Below are positions 43,210-52,774 of a DNA stretch of 64,000 nt, piece by piece. How positions within the stretch are numbered: the stretch's first letter is position 1; each line of letters starts with the position of its first letter. The notes below the pieces were generated by a model. That model worked only from the letters and a program-made list of their open reading frames with translations. It was not told the origin of the DNA and made no database searches. The translations under genes were made by a program, and so were the position numbers. Source of the stretch: JABAAI01 sp965242745 (GTDB lineage: Bacteria; Spirochaetota; Leptospiria; Leptospirales; Leptonemataceae); NCBI GenBank assembly GCA_965242745.1, contig CBDETG010000035.1, positions 160,937 to 224,936 of the forward strand, read 5' to 3'.

Positions 43210-44037
43210 ATGAGCTCTCCCAAACATTCTCATTCCAGTGAAGAGGGCGCGCCAAAGCCATTTGGGGGCAAAAAAGCGCTTAGACAAACTTTCCTTGCTC
43301 CTTTTCAAACAGCGCTGGGGCGCGCGTGGTGGGTCTTTGTAAAAGAGCTGCAATCCTTTCTAGCGTCAAACTTTCCGCCTCTCAGCATGGGGATCATCAT
43401 CTTCCTTTGCGGTATGCTGAGCGTCCTGCCTCATAAAACAGAAAACACTTATGAAGACACGGCGCGCACGATCTTTCACATGTTTTACGTGCTCATTCTG
43501 ATGGCCGGCGTCTTATTTTCCATGTCTGCTTTTGTTAGTGAAAGGCGCCAAGGCACCCTGGAGCTCCTCTATACCCTTCCCGTAAAGGACACCCAGCTTG
43601 TGATTGGAAAGTTTTTAATGGGCATTTTCTTGTGCGGCTGCTTAGCTGCGATCATGAGTCTCTTTTATGTCTTCTGGATGGCCGAAGCCCCCTGGTACAT
43701 CACTTTATCAGGATGCTTGGGCCTTTTTGCAGCCGGGCTTTACGCATGCAGCGTTGGAATTTTTGCCTCTTCTTTAACAAACAGCTACTTGCTTTCTTTG
43801 CTTATTGCCTGCCTTATCATTGGCATGATAGATATAGGAGGTTACTTCGCAGGCTTGCTGCCTTCGCCTGCTAAGGAAATACTAAGCCATATCCATGGCC
43901 TGAATCAGTTTTTTGCTTTCACCAAAGGCATCATACCCCTGCGCCCTCTTGTTTTTTTTGGCAGTCTATCGGGGCTTTTTTTATTTCTTTCAGTGAAAGT
44001 TTTAGAATCACGCAGATGGAGAGGGCGCGCAAATTAA
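43210..44037 (+). CDS. ABC transporter permease (GldF-like)
   Basis: A 275-residue ABC-2-type permease with six hydrophobic segments and the pattern FVSERRQGTLELLYTLPV, the hallmark coupling stretch of this class, followed by LVIGKFLMGIF. It lies between the ATPase and the GldG-like subunit with short gaps. The N-terminal 40 residues are hydrophilic and probably cytoplasmic. Confidence 0.86.
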   Translation: MSSPKHSHSSEEGAPKPFGGKKALRQTFLAPFQTALGRAWWVFVKELQSFLASNFPPLSMGIIIFLCGMLSVLPHKTENTYEDTARTIFHMFYVLILMAGVLFSMSAFVSERRQGTLELLYTLPVKDTQLVIGKFLMGIFLCGCLAAIMSLFYVFWMAEAPWYITLSGCLGLFAAGLYACSVGIFASSLTNSYLLSLLIACLIIGMIDIGGYFAGLLPSPAKEILSHIHGLNQFFAFTKGIIPLRPLVFFGSLSGLFLFLSVKVLESRRWRGRAN

Positions 44038-44059
44038 GCAGCTGTTCATAGGGCTTTAT

Positions 44060-46147
44060 ATGCAGACTTACTTAGCTAAAATGAAGTTAGACCTTGTTTA
44101 TCCCAAAGCAGGGCTCTTTGTGTATCTGCATGGCTCTCTCTTTTTCTTGTTTTCCTTATACTACGCAGAGAGCAGCCCGCTTGGCCTTTTCTTTCTGGCT
44201 TTGGGCCTGCTTTTGCTCCTTGCGGACAGTATTCTCTTCCTGCTGCTGCGGCCCGCATCCTCAGCCGCCCTCTCTTACTGGATGGCATGGGCCTTAGGGC
44301 TTTGTAGTCTTGTACTTTTTCTTGCGTATTTCTTTTTGGATATGCCGGTTCAAAAACTTGAAGGAGCTGAGCTTTCTTTGCATGGCCGCCTCAGAAGGCT
44401 GCTGCTTTTTCTTTTTGTCTTTGCTTACAGCGCAGCGATAATCTGCCGCTTGATGCTTAGTTTAGCCCACGGGGTAGAAGCCCAGGACGCACGAGCCCTG
44501 CGCAAGCAAAGGCAAAGCTATTTGCAAAATTCCATAGTCTCCACGCTTTTTGTTTTTTTTCTGGTGATCTTTGTAAATTACCTGACGTATTTGCGTAATC
44601 CCTTCTGGGACCTAAGCCCCGGCTATGTCTCCTTTAGTGAAGATGCGCGCAAACTCATACAAACAATTGATTCGCAGCTGGAAATACACGCATTTTTACC
44701 AGAGATACAGGCTGTAAAGCTGCGCGAATCAAGCATCACGCCCCCAGCGCTCTACAAAATCAGCCCTGAGCTGCGCCTGCACCTTGAGCAATTACCAGCC
44801 TTGAATCCTAAAATCAGCCTTCACTTTTACAATGCGGACTTGGAAGCCTATGAAAGCAACGAATTCCCAAATATCAGAAATGGCGTGATTGTGTGCCGTA
44901 AACCCGTAAAAGAAAGCTCAGGCCTGGACCCTTATGATAAGCCCTATGTAGAAAAGAAAGTATACGTAAACAGCGAAAAAGACCTGCAGACTTTGGAGCG
45001 GAATCTGACTAAGGCCCTGCTTTATATAGCTGCGCCCAAGAAAAAGATATACTTCACAGAAGCTAATGGAGAGCCTTTCAGCCTTTCAGGCCCGCAAAGC
45101 CGTACTGATGGCATGGAACATTTGAAAGAGCAGCTGCGTTTTTACAATCTAGAACTCAAAGCCTTAAACCATACTACGAATTGGCCGGGCCCCATACCAA
45201 AAGACGCCGACGCTTTAGCCATCATTGGCCCCCGGGTAGCCTTTGGCAAGAAGGCGCAGGATGCTGTCCTAAACTACGTCCGTCAAGGCGGCGCATTGTT
45301 TGCAGCCGCAGGTCCAGACAGCTCTGAGGATTTCTCATGGCTACTCTTGCAAATGGGGACAGGCAAGTACCGTATGATGAAAAAGCCCTTAACAAACACG
45401 AATTTCAGCGGCCTCCTGCTTACAAATCACTATCAAAAGCATAGCATTACGGAAAGCATCAAAAATGTAGCAGCGAATAATGTACTCTTGTTGCAGCATT
45501 CTTATTTTGAAGAAAAAAGCATAGGCAATGCCAACACAGCCAAGCAGGCGCTCCCAAGTAAAGCCGGCAATTTCTCAAACAAGAAAGACAGGCAGGAAGC
45601 AGGGGACAAACAAAAGCAGGACAAAACAAAGAAGAATCAGAGTGAGGGAAAACAAGCTGTACAAGACTCCAAGAAACAAGAAAAGAAACAAGAAAAGTTA
45701 AAAGAACTAGAAGCGCAGGTCCTGCTGTACTCGCCTTTCAATTCCTATGTGGATTCGAATCGCAATAGCCGTAAAGACGCAAGGGAAAAATCTAAAAGGC
45801 GCATCCTCGCATTAGCCTACGCTAAGCCCGAAACACACCGAGGCCCAAAAGTCATTGTATATGCAGGCGCACATTGGCTTTCGCAAAGAGCGATCCTCTT
45901 TCCTATAGCGCACCGGAACTTACTCTTGGCATCTGATAGCTTCTTCTGGCTTCTGGAAAGCCCGCTAAGCGCTACTTTAGCGGCAAAAGAGCGGCCTTTG
46001 CGTAATGTTCAAGTTAGTGAAGAACTGAAATGGCGTCTTTTGCTCTTTGGCGTCTTCCTTTTCCCCATCACCTTGGCGCTTGCTCTAACAGCAGGCCTGT
46101 ACTACTACCGGCGCAGGCATCGTCTTTTCATGACTAAGCAGCCCTGA
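44060..46147 (+). CDS. GldG-like ABC auxiliary membrane protein
   Basis: A 695-residue protein with several N-terminal membrane helices (first 180 residues), a large extracytoplasmic ABC-auxiliary domain (for example AVKLRESSITPP, then SEKDLQTLERNLTKALLYIA, and VLNYVRQGGALFAAAGPDS) and a C-terminal helix. Between about residues 495 and 555 sits a Lys/Gln/Glu-rich low-complexity insert of unknown purpose. GldG-like proteins combine with the permease; the ABC_transp_aux fold is inferred. Confidence 0.82.
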   Translation: MQTYLAKMKLDLVYPKAGLFVYLHGSLFFLFSLYYAESSPLGLFFLALGLLLLLADSILFLLLRPASSAALSYWMAWALGLCSLVLFLAYFFLDMPVQKLEGAELSLHGRLRRLLLFLFVFAYSAAIICRLMLSLAHGVEAQDARALRKQRQSYLQNSIVSTLFVFFLVIFVNYLTYLRNPFWDLSPGYVSFSEDARKLIQTIDSQLEIHAFLPEIQAVKLRESSITPPALYKISPELRLHLEQLPALNPKISLHFYNADLEAYESNEFPNIRNGVIVCRKPVKESSGLDPYDKPYVEKKVYVNSEKDLQTLERNLTKALLYIAAPKKKIYFTEANGEPFSLSGPQSRTDGMEHLKEQLRFYNLELKALNHTTNWPGPIPKDADALAIIGPRVAFGKKAQDAVLNYVRQGGALFAAAGPDSSEDFSWLLLQMGTGKYRMMKKPLTNTNFSGLLLTNHYQKHSITESIKNVAANNVLLLQHSYFEEKSIGNANTAKQALPSKAGNFSNKKDRQEAGDKQKQDKTKKNQSEGKQAVQDSKKQEKKQEKLKELEAQVLLYSPFNSYVDSNRNSRKDAREKSKRRILALAYAKPETHRGPKVIVYAGAHWLSQRAILFPIAHRNLLLASDSFFWLLESPLSATLAAKERPLRNVQVSEELKWRLLLFGVFLFPITLALALTAGLYYYRRRHRLFMTKQP

Positions 46148-46245
46148 TCACAAATGCAATTATTATGAAAAGCAAAAGAGACATTCGCAGTCATGAAGGA
46201 GCTTAGAGCCTTGCATAAAACATATGGAGGACTTGCAGCTTAACT

Positions 46246-46287
46246 AAGAGCTGGTCTCAAAAGTCGGCTCTTGCGACCAGTTCTAAG
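46246..46287. promoter_or_regulatory. Palindrome just upstream of the DUF4340 gene
   Basis: CTGGTC (46251) and GACCAG (46275) frame an imperfect palindrome, with AAGAGCTGGTCTC and GCGACCAGTTCTAAG outside. It ends three bases before the ATG at 46290. The sequence is a relative of the element at 29841-29881. The two genes it precedes are unrelated, so it is a dispersed repeat or shared control site. Confidence 0.55.
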
Positions 46288-46289
46288 AA

Positions 46290-47552
46290 ATGGCGGCTCT
46301 TTCTATGCCTGCACGTGTTTATATCGTTTTAAGCGCTCTAGTATTTGCGCTCTTGTTTGCCCTCATATTGTGGGGGCCCCTAAGTCAGCAAGACGCTTAC
46401 GAGAAATACATGGGCGAGGACAGCCGCCTTTGGGAAGAATCATGGCAAGTCATCGAGCGCTGGGAAAAAGAAGAAGATCAGTACCGCATCACCCGTTTTA
46501 TCAGAAAGCCCGGCTTTTCCCGCGATACGTACTACATAGCTGTAAAGGACGATAGGAAAGAAAGCTATAAGCGCTATCACGCCAACTATAGAGTCAGGAG
46601 TATATTCTCCGATTGGCGTAGGCCGCAAATTCTCGCCTACTACAAGAAGCAGAGCCAAGCAAAGGGCGCCCAAGCCTCAGCAGACAAGGCAAAAGAAAAA
46701 TACAAAGAAAGAGGCTTAGATCAAATAAACAAAAAGCTTGTCTTTTACAAAGCCCCCAGTTCCAAGCCTGTCTTGCTCATTTTGGGAGAAATGACAAGCA
46801 AGGACAGCGGCCGTATTTTTGCCCGTTCCTCTTTGCACTCCAAGTTAGACTTTATACTTCCGTCTTATTTGCTAAACAAGCTCAAATACGACAGCTTTGA
46901 TTATCGCTCCAGAAAAGTAATACAGCTGCAAGCAAAGGAAGAGATAGAAAGCCTGCAGCTTCGCATCAACTCCTCCCCCCTCCCCCAGCTAGAGGCCGAT
47001 GCAAAGAGCGCTAAGCATACAGTCAAAGCGCATAGATTCCACTTCCTAAAAGAAAAAAAAGACGGCCGCAGCTCTCCACAGCAGGAAAAGTGGTATTTGA
47101 CCCGTTTCTTTGCTGATGGAAGCCGTGCAAAAGACGAATTAGCGGCGCCTGGCATGGGCAGAAGCTTTGCAAGTAGAATTGCAAACCTAAGTATCGCCTA
47201 CTTTGAAGATTCCAAAGAAACTTCCGCAAACAAGCCCCTTGCTGCTATATGGGAAAAGGCGCAAAAAGATCTATTTACTATCACACTCCAAAGTAGCGAA
47301 GATAAAAGCTATCTATTGCGCGCCCGTCTTCCTTTAGACAACGTAAAAATTAAAGCTAAGCAGCTTGCCTTAGCAAAAATCGTCCTAAAAGCCTCTTCAC
47401 AGGAATACATCTACTGGATAGGGCTGCAGGACTTAGCGGCTCTCAAAAAACAGCTTGCACGTATAGAGCAAAGCCTGCAAGAGCAAAAGAAAAGAAAGGA
47501 AGAAGCAGCAAAGACAAAAAGGCAGAAAAAATCAGAGCGCCCTGGGCTTTAG
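46290..47552 (+). CDS. DUF4340-like membrane protein of the Gld cluster
   Basis: A 420-residue protein with one N-terminal membrane helix (VYIVLSALVFALLFALILWG) and an extracytoplasmic body with tandem beta-rich units, matching DUF4340-like proteins that accompany GldG operons. The stretch KPVLLILGEMTSKDSGRIFA and DFILPSYLLNKLKY fit that family. The C-terminus is a Lys-rich helix. It lies 142 bp after the GldG-like gene, separated by the palindrome. Confidence 0.7.
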   Translation: MAALSMPARVYIVLSALVFALLFALILWGPLSQQDAYEKYMGEDSRLWEESWQVIERWEKEEDQYRITRFIRKPGFSRDTYYIAVKDDRKESYKRYHANYRVRSIFSDWRRPQILAYYKKQSQAKGAQASADKAKEKYKERGLDQINKKLVFYKAPSSKPVLLILGEMTSKDSGRIFARSSLHSKLDFILPSYLLNKLKYDSFDYRSRKVIQLQAKEEIESLQLRINSSPLPQLEADAKSAKHTVKAHRFHFLKEKKDGRSSPQQEKWYLTRFFADGSRAKDELAAPGMGRSFASRIANLSIAYFEDSKETSANKPLAAIWEKAQKDLFTITLQSSEDKSYLLRARLPLDNVKIKAKQLALAKIVLKASSQEYIYWIGLQDLAALKKQLARIEQSLQEQKKRKEEAAKTKRQKKSERPGL

Positions 47553-47649
47553 CGCTCTCAAGTCCTCTGGCAGCTCTTGTCTCTAAGCTCTAAAAGATGT
47601 CTCATGTCCATGCAAAGGCTGTGGCGCAGGCCTTTCATATATAAGTCAA

Positions 47650-48669
47650 ATGAAGCAAAGCAGCAAAACTAAGAAAGGCAAATGGCTTTTAGAATACATT
47701 GTTTTACAGCTCCTAACAAAAACTCTTTCCTGCCTGAGCCATAGGCGGCGCACTAAGCTCCTAGCGCGTATCTGCCTTTTTATTGGCAAGGCTTCCAGCA
47801 AAGCAAGGAAGAGAATAGAAGAAAATCTGCTTTATGCTTTCCCAGATAAGGATGATGCCTGGCGAAAGAAGCGTATGGAAGAAAATTTGATCGCTATGGC
47901 GTACGTGTGCTCCAACTATATTGCGCGCTTTTATATGAGCAAAAAGCAATTTCACGAGAGCTGTATTAGCAAGCCTTCTGCAGAGGCTTTTAGACAAAGT
48001 CTTTACGAGAAAGATGAGAAGCCCTGCCTGATGATCACGGGCCATATAGGCGATATAGAAGCTCTGGGCTGTCATCTAGCTCAGTTTGCCGGACAGGGGG
48101 GGGGGCTGCGTGCTCTTGCAAAAAAACAACGTAACCCGTGGGTCAACCAATGGCTCTACAAAGTACGTAGCAGGTGGAATGTACTTCCTATTTACATAGA
48201 TGACCGGCGGGCTATTAGCAATAGTCTGCGTTCTTTCCAAAAAGGGCATCTCTTTGCCCTCGCAGCAGACCAAGATGCGGGCAAGCAAGCGCCCTATTAT
48301 CCCTTTTTAGGGCGTTTGGCCTCGACATATAGAGGCCCTGCTTTCATAGCGCGTATAAGCAAAATGCCTGTCCTTTTTATCTGGTCTTACTACCAGGAAG
48401 GAGCTAAGCTGGTAGTGGAATATGAGAAGGTAGCAGAGCCCAAAGTGGATATAAACGACGTAGATGAATGGGAGCGCCATTTTACTTATGCTTGGGTAAA
48501 GCTCTTGGAGAGAAAAATTCGTGAGCATCCCCACGCCTACTTTTGGCTGCATAAACGCTGGCGGCACCAGCCGGAAAATCCAGAAGAGCTCTGGGCTTTC
48601 TGGAATGCTTGGGAGAAAAAACACGCTTACCCTTTATCCCTTCCCTCCCAGATAGCTCCTAAAAAATAA
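47650..48669 (+). CDS. Lipid A late acyltransferase family protein (LpxL/HtrB-like)
   Basis: A 339-residue acyltransferase. The catalytic HxxxxE-type motif is TGHIGDIEALG, followed by RALAKKQRNPWVNQWL and AADQDAGKQAPYYPFLGRLA, the conserved substrate patch with FxG. It transfers secondary acyl chains to lipid A or related lipids at the inner membrane. A run of ten G (48096-48105) encodes the Gly stretch after the motif and could slip. Phospholipid acyltransferase is an alternative. Confidence 0.85.
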   Translation: MKQSSKTKKGKWLLEYIVLQLLTKTLSCLSHRRRTKLLARICLFIGKASSKARKRIEENLLYAFPDKDDAWRKKRMEENLIAMAYVCSNYIARFYMSKKQFHESCISKPSAEAFRQSLYEKDEKPCLMITGHIGDIEALGCHLAQFAGQGGGLRALAKKQRNPWVNQWLYKVRSRWNVLPIYIDDRRAISNSLRSFQKGHLFALAADQDAGKQAPYYPFLGRLASTYRGPAFIARISKMPVLFIWSYYQEGAKLVVEYEKVAEPKVDINDVDEWERHFTYAWVKLLERKIREHPHAYFWLHKRWRHQPENPEELWAFWNAWEKKHAYPLSLPSQIAPKK

Positions 48670-48739
48670 TACAAGTGAAAGAAAGATCAAGACAGACCGC
48701 CATAGCCACTTGCAGCTGCGCTTTAGCTCACTTCATGCA

Positions 48740-50428
48740 ATGCGTTTAAGAGAAAAATATCTACAAGAGCTACAAAAGGCTTCCTTCGATGTCCTTATTA
48801 TAGGGGGGGGGATCAATGGGGCAGTTAGCGCCGCTGCTTTGAGCGTGCAGGGTCTGCGCGTAGCTCTGATCGACAAGGGGGATTTTGCTTCTTTTACCAG
48901 TCAGGAGTCTTCTAATTTAGTATGGGGAGGCATTAAGTACCTGGAAAATTTGGAGCTTGGTCTTGTACGCAAACTATGCAAATCCAGAAACTTGCTTATG
49001 AAAGAATTCCCTTCCAATATACAGGAAATATGCTTTCTTGCCAGCATTGATAAACATTCTAAGTATAAGTCTTTTTTTCTCTATTTGGCAAGTCTCTTTT
49101 ACTGGCTTGTGGGTAGTTTTTACACCCGTGCTCCGCGTTATTACAAAAAGCGCAGACTGGGAAAAGAAGAAGCCGCTATCAACTTAGAGAAGAGCTGCGG
49201 GGGATTTGCATATTCCGATGCTTTTTTACTGGAGCATGATGCGCGCTTTGTTTTTCACTTTATACGTTCTGCTCTGGATTATGGCGCTGTCGTTGTAAAT
49301 TATGTAGAAGCTCTATCTTCCGTAAAAACACAAAATGGGGAATGGCTGACAAAAGCGCAGAATCAAAATCATGACCACAGCAATGCGCAGGCAGGCGAAG
49401 AAATAGAAATCACTTCTAAGCTCATCATCAATGCCTGCGGACCCCATGCGGACGCTTACAACGCCCTAAGCAAACAAAATACGGAGCATAAACATCTTTT
49501 TTCTAAAGGCGTGCATCTGATTGTCCCTGCAATTTCTAAAAAAAAGCGTATTTTAGCTTTTTTTGCCGATGACGGCAGGCCTTTTTTTGTCATACCACTT
49601 GGAGAAAGGTCTTGTATAGGAACAACAGATACCCGGCTGGATAGCCTAAACTTCCACATTGATGCTGAGGACAGGCGTTTTATTTTGGAAAACATCAATA
49701 AGCGCCTTAGATTGAAGACTGCCTTAACTGAGAGAGATATTATTTCTGAGCGCTGCGGGGTGCGTCCTCTGCTCATAAAAAAGCAAGCGGCTACAAAGAG
49801 CAAAGGAAAGGGAGATACAGACTGGCTTTCTCTTTCTCGAAAACACTTTATAGAAACTAATAGGCAGGAATCCTACATCACTATCTATGGAGGGAAGCTA
49901 AGCGACTGCATTAATATAGGGAACGAAATTATTGAAGAAGTAAGAAAATGCGGCATACACGGCAGTCCCCAAGTAATAAAGTGGTACGGAGAAGATAAGC
50001 AGGAGCTCAAAGAAACATTCCTGCGCCAAGCCTCTATACTGGGCCTTTCGCCGCTGCAAGGCGGGAGGCATAAAGACAACCCGGAATACTCTAAAGAATA
50101 TTCCAGAGAATATTCCAGGGCGCAGGCTGAGCGTCTGTGGCGCCGCTACGGGAAACACGCCTTCAGCATCTTGGAAGGCATACGCCTGGACGCCGCGATG
50201 AAAGACATCATCATAAAGGACACGGATTATATGCGTGTGGAGTACCACTATGCTGCCTGCTCTGAAATGGTAGTAAAATTGGAAGATTTTCTGCGGAGGC
50301 GTACAAATATAGCTCTCATGCAATCCAAAGAAAAGCTGCTAAGGGACCCTGGTTTAGAACAAGCAAGTTCCATTTTCTTTGCTGATGCTGGCGGACCTAA
50401 ATTGGAGGAATATAAAAAGCTTGTCTAA
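48740..50428 (+). CDS. glpD: Glycerol-3-phosphate dehydrogenase, FAD-dependent
   Basis: It oxidises glycerol-3-phosphate to dihydroxyacetone phosphate and passes electrons to quinones at the membrane. The FAD-binding motif DVLIIGGGINGAVSA is encoded with nine G in a row (48803-48811). SSNLVWGGIKYLE, GTTDTRLD and TIYGGKLSDC fit the family. The ATG at 48740 gives the usual start; a longer frame opens at 48710. A homopolymer slip in the FAD motif would inactivate it. Confidence 0.9.
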   Translation: MRLREKYLQELQKASFDVLIIGGGINGAVSAAALSVQGLRVALIDKGDFASFTSQESSNLVWGGIKYLENLELGLVRKLCKSRNLLMKEFPSNIQEICFLASIDKHSKYKSFFLYLASLFYWLVGSFYTRAPRYYKKRRLGKEEAAINLEKSCGGFAYSDAFLLEHDARFVFHFIRSALDYGAVVVNYVEALSSVKTQNGEWLTKAQNQNHDHSNAQAGEEIEITSKLIINACGPHADAYNALSKQNTEHKHLFSKGVHLIVPAISKKKRILAFFADDGRPFFVIPLGERSCIGTTDTRLDSLNFHIDAEDRRFILENINKRLRLKTALTERDIISERCGVRPLLIKKQAATKSKGKGDTDWLSLSRKHFIETNRQESYITIYGGKLSDCINIGNEIIEEVRKCGIHGSPQVIKWYGEDKQELKETFLRQASILGLSPLQGGRHKDNPEYSKEYSREYSRAQAERLWRRYGKHAFSILEGIRLDAAMKDIIIKDTDYMRVEYHYAACSEMVVKLEDFLRRRTNIALMQSKEKLLRDPGLEQASSIFFADAGGPKLEEYKKLV

Positions 50429-50469
50429 GACAGCTGCAAGATAAACACAGCCTAAAATTGATTATACTG

Positions 50470-51406
50470 ATGAAGTATAGAATTTCCAAGATGATGCTTA
50501 TGCTTTTTTTTATCACAGCCGGCGCGCTTGCCTTTGTTCTTATTATTGTTTGCGGCCTTTCTTGGTATTTTTCTTCCAAGTTGATGTATCCTCCTCATAA
50601 TTATTCTCTGCGGGAAGAATTAGCAAAAATACATGAAGACCCTGCCCTGGCATCCCTCCCCATAGAAGAGCTGAGTTTCCACACCCAAGATCATTTGCGG
50701 CTTAAGGCATGGTATATAGGACAGAAGAAAGAAGGGGCGCCGGGCATAGTTATAGCGCATGGCAGAGGAACGATGCGCAGCTTTGGCCTGCCCTACGCAA
50801 GGCCTCTGTACGAGGCTGGTTTCCAAGCGCTCTTTATAGATTTACGTCATTTTGGAGAAAGCCAAGGCGCTTTCAGTTCCATAGGTTATCACGAGCGCCA
50901 CGATATTAAAGCCGCTGTGGATCTCCTCGTAAAAGAAAAAAAAGCTTCCAGCGTAGGCGTTTTCGGTTTTTCTATGGGGGCTGTGGCCGCTATACTGGCA
51001 ATGGCCGAAGACCACAGGATTCAAGCGGGCATCTTTGAAGGCCCCTTTATGGACCTCAAAAGCATTATCTCTTACCATAGCAGGAAAGATTACAAACTTG
51101 CTTCCAGTATGTTTAGCTTGATCTTATGGCTTTTTTCCAAACGCAGCCAAGTGCCGGTGGAAAAACTAAGCCCCCGCTCTGTCATAGGCAGCATCGCGCC
51201 AAGGCCTATCTTCATCATTCATGGTATGCAGGATGACTTTACCCCCCCCCTCTCATGGAGAGGCTATTTTTGCAAGCGCCAAAGAAAAAAAACAAATCTG
51301 GAAGCCGCAAAACGCAAAGCACGTGGAGGCATGGCAGAGCTATCCTGAGGAAGCCGTGCAAAGGGTCCGTTCTTTCTTCTTAGAGCACCTGCAGGCTGCA
51401 AGATAG
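50470..51406 (+). CDS. Alpha/beta hydrolase, frameshifted at a poly-C tract
   Basis: The protein has a membrane helix at the start, then an alpha/beta-hydrolase fold: VIAHGRGTMRSFG, nucleophile elbow GFSMGAVAAI (Ser), Asp of FIDLRHFGESQG and MQDDFTPP near the end. In the given sequence the frame ends at 51348 after a wrong tail. Removing one C from the nine-C run at 51242-51250 joins it to the frame SHGEAIFASAKEKKQIW...HVEAW, which supplies the expected catalytic His and ends at 51406. It is either a phase-variable gene caught off or a sequencing error. Substrate unknown. Confidence 0.75.
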
Positions 51407-51420
51407 CTTTCGAGCAGAGC

Positions 51421-52312
51421 ATGTTACTGGAATACAGCGATGCCGTCCTGCTGGGCATCATTCAGGGCCTTACAGAATTCCTTCCCGTATCAAGCACAGC
51501 CCACCTCCGCTTATACAGTAGTTTTAGAGGCGCTCAGGATATTGGAACGGCTTACTCAGCTGTAATACAGCTTGGCACATGGTTTGCGTTATTATTGTAC
51601 TTCCGGCATGATATTATCCAAATCCTTAAGGAGACGGGCGCAGATCTTAGCGGGCGCTTATCTGCTCATGCTCAAGATGGAGTCTCATCTAGAACATTAC
51701 TCAAAACTTTGTTAAGTCAGGAAAATTGGCAGCCAGGCAGCCTGCTTTTTTTCTACGTATCTTTCGCTACTTTGCCTATTTGTATACTTGCTTTGTTATG
51801 CGAGCATTGGATTCGAGGACCTTTGCGTTCTCCAGAAGTCATTGCCGGGGCTCTTATCAGCATTGCCCTGCTTCTTTTATTATCTGAGTACTTCCATAAC
51901 ACGCAAAAGAAGAAGGGCAAAAATACGTAAAGGCTTAGAAGATATGAAGTGGAAGCTGGCCCTGGGCATAGGCTGCGCTCAGGCTCTGGCTTTGATCCCC
52001 GGCGCCTCCCGCTCCGGTACTACTCTTGCTGCGGGGCTATTTCTGTCTTTTAGCAGGGTAGCCGCTCTGCGTTTTTCTTTTTTACTTTCTATACCAAGCA
52101 TAGGCCTGGCCGGCATCTATGAGCTGGTGAATGAATTTTCTGCGCTGCAAGAAATTGGTCTAGGCTCTCTGCTCTTATCAACATTCACAGCGGCTCTGAG
52201 CGGCTACATAAGCATAGCTTTCCTGCTGGCTTTTGTACAAAGCCATAGTCTTGTCAGCTTCGCCTTGTACAGAATAGCTCTGGCCTGCTTTGTTTTATTC
52301 TACTTTTCCTAA
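51421..52312 (+). CDS. uppP: Undecaprenyl-diphosphate phosphatase, frameshifted
   Basis: UppP dephosphorylates undecaprenyl diphosphate to recycle the cell-wall lipid carrier. The N-terminal half has GIIQGLTEFLPVSSTAHLRL; the C-terminal half has LIPGASRSGTTLAAGLFL. They are in different frames: the first ends at 51930 (TAA), while the second runs on from the A/G-rich stretch near 51905-51931. Deleting one base there restores a single protein of about 296 residues. A vital gene broken like this suggests an assembly error or the presence of another carrier phosphatase. Confidence 0.85.
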
Positions 52313-52319
52313 AAAGCTT

Positions 52320-52774
52320 CTATTCCCGTATGTCTAAAAGCAGACCGCGTATCTCATCCATGGCTTTTAGCATGCTAAAGGCCGTATTCTGGGAGACTGT
52401 ATCAGCAAAGCCATCTTATGAAGGCGCTGATCTATAATTTCCATCCAGCTCAAGAGCCTTTTACTATTAACATGCTTCTTCATTTTTTTTATTCTTATAT
52501 TCTTTTGTAAACTTGCTCTGGCAATGGAGCGGACCATAGATCGGTAAGCTTCTAAATACTTCTGCGTAGGATTAGCAATAAAATCTTTTTCTATCTGAGG
52601 TAATTGTTTCCACATGCGATTTAAGTCAAATTTCCCCACGTCATCAGGAGGCAGGATTTCATCCATCAGAACTTGAAAAGGCGGAGGCTGAGCAGAGCTC
52701 TTCCTTGTCTCCAGGGCGGGGCCTTTATGCCGCGCCCTAGGATGCTTTGTATTTGTTTCCAGTCTGATTTGCAT
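52320..52774 (-). CDS. YaaR/DUF327-like protein, frameshifted near its end
   Basis: Residues 35 to 120 fit the YaaR family: KQLPQIEKDFIANPTQKYLEAYRSMVRSIARASL and KRLLSWMEIIDQRLHKM. As given the frame ends at 52367 with an odd tail. Adding one base at the AAA run 52407-52409 (TTT on the coding strand) continues the protein with MDEIRGLLLDIRE, the typical YaaR ending, up to a stop at 52320. The function of the family is not established. It overlaps the 3' end of aroD by 38 bp. Confidence 0.7.

Noticed and set aside
45741..45770. GATTCGAATC-like tRNA T-loop
   Set aside because: It lies inside the GldG-like gene and no tRNA arms can be folded around it.
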